Shown here: positions 57,497 through 64,000 of the stretch, piece after piece
How positions within the stretch are numbered: the stretch's first letter is position 1
How the letters are laid out: every line of letters begins with the position of its first letter
DNA from: Prochlorococcus sp. AG-347-K17
GTDB lineage: Bacteria > Cyanobacteriota > Cyanobacteriia > PCC-6307 > Cyanobiaceae
Reading direction: 5' to 3'
Assembly (NCBI GenBank): GCA_003281385.1
Contig: QCCE01000004.1
Location: forward strand, 78,248-142,247
DNA: 64,000 nucleotides
Notes under the pieces: model-generated
What the model was told of the DNA's origin: nothing
Databases searched by the model: none
What the model saw: only the letters and a program-made list of their open reading frames with translations
Position numbers and translations under genes: made by a program

Positions 57497-59152
57497 CTAA
57501 ACTGTAGAAATTAGATTTTGCACTGCACTTTTTGCAATATTAAGGGGGCTAAAAGTATCTCTAATTAAAGCTAAGAGTTTTTTCGCATCAGTGAATTCTA
57601 ACTTTTCATCTTTTATAAGGCTTAAAAGAAGATTTTTCCTGACTTCGGATCCTTTTTTACTAACAAATAATTTCAATCCAGCGTTTGCAACTGGTATGAG
57701 ATCTGAATTAATACTCTCTGAATCTTTAAATAAAATATTTAATAAACTTTCAACTTTGTCTATTTGAATTTGACCTTTTTCATCAAAAACGACTTCTAAA
57801 AGGATGTTTAAAATCTCTTCAGAATTATCGGTAAGTAGTTTTTTAGCAATATATGGATAAGCGATTTTTAAAATTTTAAATTCAGGATCTAATCTTAGTG
57901 CTAAACCTTCTTGACTAACAACAGCTCTTATTATTAAAGCAAACCTACTTGGAACTCTGAAAGGATAGGAATACATTAGTTTTGAAAATTTATCAGTTAC
58001 ACTTTTAAGATTAAAATTACCAACCTCAGCTCCTAGAGATCCTCCAAGAACTTCTTTTAATGGTTCGACAAGTTTTTGAAGATCTTGTTCTTTAGTTAAA
58101 AAACCTAACTTCTGGAAATCTTCTGCCAGAAGATAATATTCTTCATTTATTATGTGCACAATTGCTTTTATGAGAGTCAATCTATCTGAATTTGTAATAG
58201 TATCCATCATTCCGAAATCAACATAAGCTAAATTCCCACAATCTGCATTTCCTCCTTTGAGGGCAAACATATTCCCTGGATGTGGGTCTGCATGAAAATA
58301 TCCAAATTCAAATAATTGCTGGAGTCCACTGATGACGCAAGTTTTTATAAAGGAAGCAGGTATTAAGTTATTTTCTTCCAATAAAGATCGATCTCTTAAC
58401 TTGACTCCATCAATCCAAGAAGTAGAGATAATTCTTTTTGATGAAAACTTTTTTTCTAACTTAGGAATGAAAATATTTGGGTTTTCTTTGAATAAATTTG
58501 CAAACTTCAGGGCATTTTCCGCCTCTTTTTGGTAGTCAATTTCATCAAAAAGTGCCTTGCCAAATTCATCTATTATTTCACCAATTCCAACACCTATATT
58601 TAATGGTAAGAATGGAGATAAAAAAGTCCCCAAAAACCTTAAAATTACAACATCCCTTTTTATGAGAAAGTACAAATTTGGTCGCTGTACTTTCACGGCT
58701 AGATAAGTATTATTTATTTTTGCTTTATAAACTTGACCTAAGCTTGCCGAAGCAATCGGACTATCTGGAAACTCATCAAATAATTCATTAGCAGGTGCTC
58801 CAAGTTCCTCATTAATAATTTTTAAAGCAATTTTGTGATCAAATGCTGGGAGATTATCCTGTAAGTTTGTAAGTTCTGTAAGCCAATCTTGTCTAACTAG
58901 ATCTGGTCTAGTTGAAAGTGCTTGGCCTAATTTTATAAAACAAGGTCCTAAATCTGTTATTACATCAAAGAGATATTTCGAGAGATTTTTTTGTATATTT
59001 TTATTTTTACTGTTACCTTGAAAAAGTATTCTTAAAAAAAGAAAAATAAAAGTTAAAAGGATATATAAAACTCTTGGAATAAAAATCCATGGTCTCAAAA
59101 TCAACCAAATCAAGTCATCTTTTGCTGAATATTTCAAATAAGAACTTTTCAT
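57497..59152 (-). CDS. ABC1/UbiB-family atypical kinase
   Basis: A 551-residue protein of the ABC1/ADCK/UbiB group. The KxGQ motif appears as FIKLGQALSTRPD, with VKVQRPNL (Lys), FHADPHPGNMFAL and LAYVDFGMMD (metal Asp). Such kinases support prenylquinone synthesis or its regulation. The N-terminus has a hydrophobic stretch (FIPRVLYILLTFIFLFLRIL) that may anchor it. Divergent from the decarboxylase gene, 64 bp. Confidence 0.93.
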   Translation of the reverse strand: MKSSYLKYSAKDDLIWLILRPWIFIPRVLYILLTFIFLFLRILFQGNSKNKNIQKNLSKYLFDVITDLGPCFIKLGQALSTRPDLVRQDWLTELTNLQDNLPAFDHKIALKIINEELGAPANELFDEFPDSPIASASLGQVYKAKINNTYLAVKVQRPNLYFLIKRDVVILRFLGTFLSPFLPLNIGVGIGEIIDEFGKALFDEIDYQKEAENALKFANLFKENPNIFIPKLEKKFSSKRIISTSWIDGVKLRDRSLLEENNLIPASFIKTCVISGLQQLFEFGYFHADPHPGNMFALKGGNADCGNLAYVDFGMMDTITNSDRLTLIKAIVHIINEEYYLLAEDFQKLGFLTKEQDLQKLVEPLKEVLGGSLGAEVGNFNLKSVTDKFSKLMYSYPFRVPSRFALIIRAVVSQEGLALRLDPEFKILKIAYPYIAKKLLTDNSEEILNILLEVVFDEKGQIQIDKVESLLNILFKDSESINSDLIPVANAGLKLFVSKKGSEVRKNLLLSLIKDEKLEFTDAKKLLALIRDTFSPLNIAKSAVQNLISTV

Positions 59153-59216
59153 TAAAGTTAAAAAATATCAAAAAAGGATGTCATCTTTACCATTCTATAT
59201 ATGTCAATAATACTTT

Positions 59217-60614
59217 ATGAGCATTTCATCTTTTCTAACAAAAAAGTTTTTAAAGTCTCTATTTTTTCCAGCTCATAACAGAGGGGCAGCTTTACCAGAG
59301 AAATTAGTGAAATTACTAGAAAATCCTCCTGGATATTGGGACTTACCCGAACTGCCTGAAATTGGTTCGCCACTATCCGAAAGCGGATTAATTGCGAAAT
59401 CTCAAAGGGAATTCTCTGACAAATTTGGAGCGAAAAGATGTTTTTTTGGAGTTAATGGAGCTTCTGGTTTAATACAATCAGCAGTAATTGCGATGGCAAA
59501 TCCAGGCGAAACTATCCTAATGCCCAGAAATGTTCATATAAGTGTTATTAAAACCTGTGCGATGCAGAACATAAATCCAATATTTTTTGACCTAGAATTT
59601 TCAGCTGAAACAGGACATTACAAACCAATCACAAAAATTTGGTTGGAAAATGTATTTAAAAAATTAAATTTTTTTGAAAATAAAATTGTAGGGGTAATTC
59701 TTGTAAGTCCCTCTTATCATGGATATGCCGGGAATTTAGAGCCTTTAATAGATTTTTGTCATCAAAAAAATTTACCTGTTTTAGTTGATGAAGCCCATGG
59801 TTCTTATTTCCTTTTTTGTGAAAACCTTAATTTACCAAAACCCGCATTATCATCAAAAGCTGATTTGGTCGTTCATTCATTGCATAAGTCGCTTAATGGT
59901 TTAACTCAAACGGCGGTACTTTGGTACAAAGGGAATCTAATAAATGAACGTAAATTAATCAATAGTATTAATTTATTACAAACTACTAGTCCAAGTTCCT
60001 TGTTACTCTCTTCTTGTGAAGAGTCTATTAAAGACTGGCTTAATAAAAAAAGTTTATCAAAATATCAAAAAATAATTTTAGATGCAAAAAGTATCAACAA
60101 AAAATTAATTGAAAAAAATATCCCTCTCGTAGAAACACAAGATCCCTTGAAAATTGTTGTAAATACCTCTAAGGCTGGAATTGATGGTTTTACTGCTGAT
60201 AAATTTTTTTATAGAAATGGCCTTATTGCTGAATTGCCCGAGATGATGACTCTCACTTTTTGCTTGGGATTCGCAAATCAAAAAGATTTTCTTAATGTAT
60301 TTGAAAAGTTATGGAATAAATTACTATTAAATTCAAAAAAATCAAAAAGTTTAGAAGTGCTACAATCGCCCTTTAAATTAATTCAAGCACCAGAAATCGA
60401 AATCGGAATTGCTTGGAGAAGTGAGACCAAGAGCATTCCTTTCTCTCAATCATTAAATAAAATATCTGGAGATATTATTTGCCCTTATCCTCCTGGAATA
60501 CCTCTACTAGTTCCTGGAGAAAAAATTGATATAGATAGGTTTAATTGGATAAATAATCAAAGTTTATGCAACACAGATCTGGTAAATTTTAATATAAGAG
60601 TCCTAAAAACATAA
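59217..60614 (+). CDS. Orn/Lys/Arg decarboxylase family protein
   Basis: A 465-residue PLP enzyme. The cofactor lysine is in VVHSLHKSLNGLTQTAV, with LPVLVDEAHGSYF and FGVNGASGLIQSAVIAMA. The C-terminal part is short (ending near residue 465) as in the cyanobacterial group. Likely makes a polyamine precursor from ornithine, lysine or arginine; the exact substrate cannot be told. cdsA follows by 9 bp. Confidence 0.9.
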   Translation: MSISSFLTKKFLKSLFFPAHNRGAALPEKLVKLLENPPGYWDLPELPEIGSPLSESGLIAKSQREFSDKFGAKRCFFGVNGASGLIQSAVIAMANPGETILMPRNVHISVIKTCAMQNINPIFFDLEFSAETGHYKPITKIWLENVFKKLNFFENKIVGVILVSPSYHGYAGNLEPLIDFCHQKNLPVLVDEAHGSYFLFCENLNLPKPALSSKADLVVHSLHKSLNGLTQTAVLWYKGNLINERKLINSINLLQTTSPSSLLLSSCEESIKDWLNKKSLSKYQKIILDAKSINKKLIEKNIPLVETQDPLKIVVNTSKAGIDGFTADKFFYRNGLIAELPEMMTLTFCLGFANQKDFLNVFEKLWNKLLLNSKKSKSLEVLQSPFKLIQAPEIEIGIAWRSETKSIPFSQSLNKISGDIICPYPPGIPLLVPGEKIDIDRFNWINNQSLCNTDLVNFNIRVLKT

Positions 60615-60623
60615 GAATTTTAT

Positions 60624-61481
60624 ATGAGATTAAGAAGCGGATTACTTATAGGAATTTTTGGTTTAATTGTGGTTTTGTTGGGGGGATGGTTTTTCACATT
60701 GGCAACTGCATTGCTTACTTATTTTGCATTATTGGAATTTTTTAGAATGGCAGAATTCAAAGGAATAAAACCAGCTACAAAGACCACATTATTTTCATCT
60801 TTCGTAATTATCATTTGTACTTATCTTGAGACCATCGGTTTGCTTGAAGGAGAAATGTCTAATTCAATGTTAGCAATCTGTTCAGTTGGAATATGCACTT
60901 GGTTACTTTTGCAACCAAAACCTGGAACAATTTCAGATATTGCAGCCTCTATTTTTGGCTTACTTTATTTAGGTTTTTTACCAAGTTACTGGATTAAGTT
61001 AAGGGGATTAGATTCTGTAATAATAAGTTCAAATCAGGGTTTTATTTCGTTGGACAACCTATCAAATACTACGGGCCTTCTTTTAACTTTAACTTCTTGT
61101 TTTTTAATCGTCGCTAGTGATATTGGTTCTTATTTCATTGGGAAGTCATTTGGTAAAACATCTCTTTCTCCAATATCTCCAAGTAAAACTATAGAAGGTT
61201 TAATTGGAGGAATATCCTGTTCTATATTGTTAGCAATATTTTTCGCATTTTTAATGAATTGGGAATATCCAATATTTGTTGGAATATTATATGGAATTTC
61301 AATTTCTCTTATGGCACTAGTTGGAGATTTAATTGAATCTATGATGAAGAGAGATGCAAAAATAAAAGATTCAGGAACTTTTTTACCGGGACATGGAGGA
61401 ATTCTTGACAGAATTGACAGTTATATTTTTACTCCATCTGTTTTATATTACATTTTTATAATTCTAAAATATCTAAATTAA
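60624..61481 (+). CDS. cdsA: Phosphatidate cytidylyltransferase
   Basis: A 285-residue membrane enzyme that forms CDP-diacylglycerol for phosphatidylglycerol. The signature region runs from SPSKTIEGLIGGISC to GDLIESMMKRDAKIKDSG, then FLPGHGGILDRIDS. About seven or eight hydrophobic helices. Phosphatidylglycerol is essential in photosystem membranes. Confidence 0.95.
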   Translation: MRLRSGLLIGIFGLIVVLLGGWFFTLATALLTYFALLEFFRMAEFKGIKPATKTTLFSSFVIIICTYLETIGLLEGEMSNSMLAICSVGICTWLLLQPKPGTISDIAASIFGLLYLGFLPSYWIKLRGLDSVIISSNQGFISLDNLSNTTGLLLTLTSCFLIVASDIGSYFIGKSFGKTSLSPISPSKTIEGLIGGISCSILLAIFFAFLMNWEYPIFVGILYGISISLMALVGDLIESMMKRDAKIKDSGTFLPGHGGILDRIDSYIFTPSVLYYIFIILKYLN

Positions 61482-61491
61482 TAAAAATATT

Positions 61492-62391
61492 TTACTCCAA
61501 AAAATAATCTTGGATAATTTTACTAGACAATGATGGTAAATCTATATGTGGAAGATGACCACAATTTTGTAGACCTACAAAATTTAATTTTTCAATATTC
61601 CTTATATTTTTAATCTCTTTTTTCCCAAGAATTCGATCATTTTCTCCACATAATGTTTTAATTGGGACATTTTGGATATATTTATGAGTTCCAGCAAACC
61701 CTCCACTTTTTGCAAATGATGCAAGGGAATTCCTCCAGCCTCTACAACCTAGATGAATTGACGCAATTTGCTCTTCCATCTCACCAACACATTCATCTGG
61801 GAAAGCAAATGCTTGCCTACAAAGACTTTTTCTGACCTGAGGCAACCCAAGAAATGAAGCACCAATTTGGTTAAGAGGGAAAGGGATAGTCTTAGGTTCT
61901 CCAAACAATCCCGCTGGGGATAAAAGAATAATTTTTTCAATAGAATCAGGAATTTCAAAAGCAAGTTTTAAAGCGATTGAGCCGCCCATAGAGGCACCAA
62001 TAATTTTCAGGTTCTTTGTTATTTGTAAGGCCTTAAGGAGATCAATTAAATGTGTAATTATTTTCGAGGAATTGTATTCATTTGTGGCGAATCTAGGACT
62101 AAAACCAAAACCCAACAGATCAGGTACAATAACCTGAAAATTTTTTTTTAGTGATTTGTATATTCTCCTGAACTCTAAAAAACTACTATCAAAGCCATGT
62201 AGAAGAAGTATAGGTTCACCTTTCCCTCCAATAACTACTGGAAATTTTGAAAATTTCCATTTTTTGTTGAGTTTTATCCACTTAACATCATTAGCCAAAT
62301 AAAGACCTAGAGGGTCTAGCAGTGACAATTTAACACTCTCAAAAAATTCCGTATTAAGGTTATTAAATTGTTCAAAATTATCTATTGTCAA
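61492..62391 (-). CDS. Alpha/beta hydrolase
   Basis: A 299-residue serine hydrolase. The oxyanion part PILLLHGFDSSFLEFRRIY, nucleophile GASMGGSIAL, and catalytic Asp/His in TLCGENDRILGKKE and LQNCGHLPHIDLP are in place. No signal peptide. It is in tandem with the glycerol-dehydrogenase-like gene (8 bp). Substrate unknown. Confidence 0.88.
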   Translation of the reverse strand: MTIDNFEQFNNLNTEFFESVKLSLLDPLGLYLANDVKWIKLNKKWKFSKFPVVIGGKGEPILLLHGFDSSFLEFRRIYKSLKKNFQVIVPDLLGFGFSPRFATNEYNSSKIITHLIDLLKALQITKNLKIIGASMGGSIALKLAFEIPDSIEKIILLSPAGLFGEPKTIPFPLNQIGASFLGLPQVRKSLCRQAFAFPDECVGEMEEQIASIHLGCRGWRNSLASFAKSGGFAGTHKYIQNVPIKTLCGENDRILGKKEIKNIRNIEKLNFVGLQNCGHLPHIDLPSLSSKIIQDYFLE

Positions 62392-62399
62392 AAAAATGT

Positions 62400-63491
62400 T
62401 TAAATTCTAATTGTTTGTTTTTCAAAATTTGCAATAACCTCTACTATGTCCTGTTTATTAATTTCAAAAGGCAAAAAGTGTATCTCAGATTTGTCTCGAC
62501 AAGTAAAATCAGCAATTTTCTCTAAATTGTTATTTTCAAAAACATTTATTCCAAGTTGTGTAATAGTAGTTGGCAATTTCAATTCTTTCATGAGTGCAAA
62601 TAATTGTTTAATTGATTGATCAGCTAATTTATTACTATTTTTCACTTCTTCTAGTCTTAACTGCAATAACAATCCAACCCCGACAATCTCACCATGTAAG
62701 AATTTATTAGGGGTAATTATCTGAGTAATTGCATTATGAATAGCATGTGCTGCTGCAGTCCTACACTTTTCTCCACCAATACCACCTACTAATCCTGCTG
62801 TTAGTCCACATGCTTCTACAGTGTTTCGCCAAGAAGGATTATCTTCAAATTGACCCTTAAATGCTTTTTCTCCATCTATTAATAATTGATCTCTTAAAAC
62901 TCTTGATATCTGAATTGCATGTTGAACAAGACCATCATCAATTGTTGAACTTGTTATTGAGGATTCATACCATTTTGCTAAAGCATCCGCTATGCCACTT
63001 GCAAGTGTTCTTGATGGAGCTGTTTGAATAAATTTATGATCATATACAAGGATTTTCGGACAAGATCTTAATGCAACATCCTTTATAAATTGACCATTTT
63101 TTGTATAAATATTCGATAAGGCTGTCCAACCTGCGCATGTAGAGGCACTAAGGGGAACTGTAATACAAGGGATATTAAGACACTCTGCTATATATTTGCC
63201 TGAATCAAGTACTTTACCTCCTCCTGCTGCAATAACAGAATCATGGTTTTTCTTTGAGATAATTTCCTTTACTCTTGTTATATCTTCATAACAACAATCA
63301 AATTGTAGATCAGAAGAATTAACATTAAGGTTGTGATTTTTTAAGTCAATAAAAATTTTGTTTCTCAGATTCTTTGTCTGATTGCTTCTACCTAAAATTA
63401 ATGGACTTTCAGTTAATTTAGTGATTTGTGGTAAAGATTTTTCCCAAGCATAATTTCCCCTATATATAGTTTCTGGAGAGATTGACTGCAT
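62400..63491 (-). CDS. Glycerol-dehydrogenase-like iron/zinc-containing alcohol dehydrogenase
   Basis: A 363-residue enzyme of the GldA type. The NAD site is VIAAGGGKVLDSGKYIA, with TVPLSASTCAGWTALS and metal ligands Asp (SGIADALAKWYE) and His (HAIHNAIT, LHGEIVGVGLL). It could oxidise glycerol or reduce a related ketone; 2-dehydrogenase families are alike, so the substrate is open. clpC is 15 bp upstream in the same direction. Confidence 0.88.
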   Translation of the reverse strand: MQSISPETIYRGNYAWEKSLPQITKLTESPLILGRSNQTKNLRNKIFIDLKNHNLNVNSSDLQFDCCYEDITRVKEIISKKNHDSVIAAGGGKVLDSGKYIAECLNIPCITVPLSASTCAGWTALSNIYTKNGQFIKDVALRSCPKILVYDHKFIQTAPSRTLASGIADALAKWYESSITSSTIDDGLVQHAIQISRVLRDQLLIDGEKAFKGQFEDNPSWRNTVEACGLTAGLVGGIGGEKCRTAAAHAIHNAITQIITPNKFLHGEIVGVGLLLQLRLEEVKNSNKLADQSIKQLFALMKELKLPTTITQLGINVFENNNLEKIADFTCRDKSEIHFLPFEINKQDIVEVIANFEKQTIRI

Positions 63492-63506
63492 TTTTACCTA
63501 GAATAA

Positions 63507-64000
63507 TTAGAAATTAGCACTTGCTAATTCTTGAGAAGATTCTTCAGAAGAAATATTAATTGTGACTTTTTTATTTTCGTCGATGTCAACTAAAGCCTTG
63601 TCTCCATCTTTTATTCTGCCAGAAAGAACTTCTTCAGCCAAACTATCTTCTAGTAAACGCATAACTGCTCTTCTCAAAGGCCTTGCTCCATATGAAGGAT
63701 TATAACCTTCTTCTACAAGTCTTTCTTTAAAAGCATCGGTAACACTTAACTTAATGCCTTTATCTTGTAATCTTGCAAAAACTTCTTTCAACATTATTTC
63801 AGCAATCTCTTTAACTTCATTTTTAGTTAGTTGTCTGAATACGATTATTTCATCAAGTCTATTCAAAAATTCAGGCCTAAAGTATTGTTTAAGTTCTTCA
63901 TTAACTAAAGATTTTATTCTGTTATATTGACTATCTTCGACTGAATCTCCTGAAAATTCAAATCCTAGGCCTCCTCCACCTTTCTCGATTACTTTAGAAC
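63507..64000 (-). CDS. clpC: Clp protease ATPase ClpC, C-terminal fragment
   Basis: Only the last 164 codons are in the window; the reading frame continues past the right edge. It includes [17 protein letters not shown] (second AAA+ domain sensor), [20 protein letters not shown] and the tail ending ELASANF. Upstream codons in 63867-64000 encode [13 protein letters not shown] and [17 protein letters not shown], confirming ClpC. It unfolds proteins for ClpP degradation. Confidence 0.93.
   Translation of the reverse strand, partial: SKVIEKGGGGLGFEFSGDSVEDSQYNRIKSLVNEELKQYFRPEFLNRLDEIIVFRQLTKNEVKEIAEIMLKEVFARLQDKGIKLSVTDAFKERLVEEGYNPSYGARPLRRAVMRLLEDSLAEEVLSGRIKDGDKALVDIDENKKVTINISSEESSQELASANF

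Overview
The window is AT-rich, densely packed chromosomal DNA of a marine picocyanobacterium, almost certainly a high-light-type Prochlorococcus. Support: oxygenic-phototroph genes (chlI, petG, petH, cytM, crtL, crtE, the clock kinase sasA); a ferredoxin-NADP reductase whose phycobilisome-linker domain is replaced by a membrane helix; the sRNA Yfr1 between guaB and trxA; small proteins and very short intergenic spacers. I could not run a search, so the strain is not named.

Positions 1-13300 form an accessory, metal- and nitrogen-oriented region. It opens with a zinc-uptake locus: partial znuB, zur, znuC, a much enlarged znuA, a CobW-type GTPase and a WD40 protein. A 51-aa twin-CX3C protein, a probable small transcript with its own terminator, and a zinc-ribbon membrane protein follow. 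Next is a cyanate uptake and breakdown operon (cynA-cynB-cynD-cynS), preceded by two perfect Zur/Fur-like palindromes and a perfect NtcA site. A tatA gene and a 45-aa peptide with nine cysteines, preceded by a fourth Zur/Fur-like palindrome, come after it. One modular domain occurs twice in ZnuA and once in the CobW protein. These parts suggest a zinc-handling module whose regulator may also touch cyanate use.

Positions 13300-25300 hold a three-gene ATP-grasp/alpha-E/transglutaminase operon, lumenal and small membrane proteins, a PfkB kinase, an MFS transporter, a DUF1400-type hydrolase, and an oligopeptide-type ABC binding protein with a single permease. Positions 25300-33700 are a housekeeping run mostly on the minus strand: hom, sufE, folate cyclo-ligase, ruvC, chlI, an SPOUT methyltransferase, cytM, rsmD, hisH, trxA, Yfr1 and guaB. 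petG lies there on the plus strand.

Positions 33700-51800 carry gyrA, lycopene cyclase, a GH57 enzyme, leuA, a membrane HD-domain protein, folD, crtE, cobB, opcA-zwf (oxidative pentose phosphate pathway), petH and tRNA-Glu(UUC). Positions 51800-64000 carry sasA, a CpeS-like protein, prs, malQ, an HTH membrane protein, an ABC1/UbiB kinase, an Orn/Lys/Arg decarboxylase, cdsA, a hydrolase, a glycerol-dehydrogenase-like enzyme and the C-terminal part of clpC. No insertion sequence, integrase, prophage or CRISPR array was seen.
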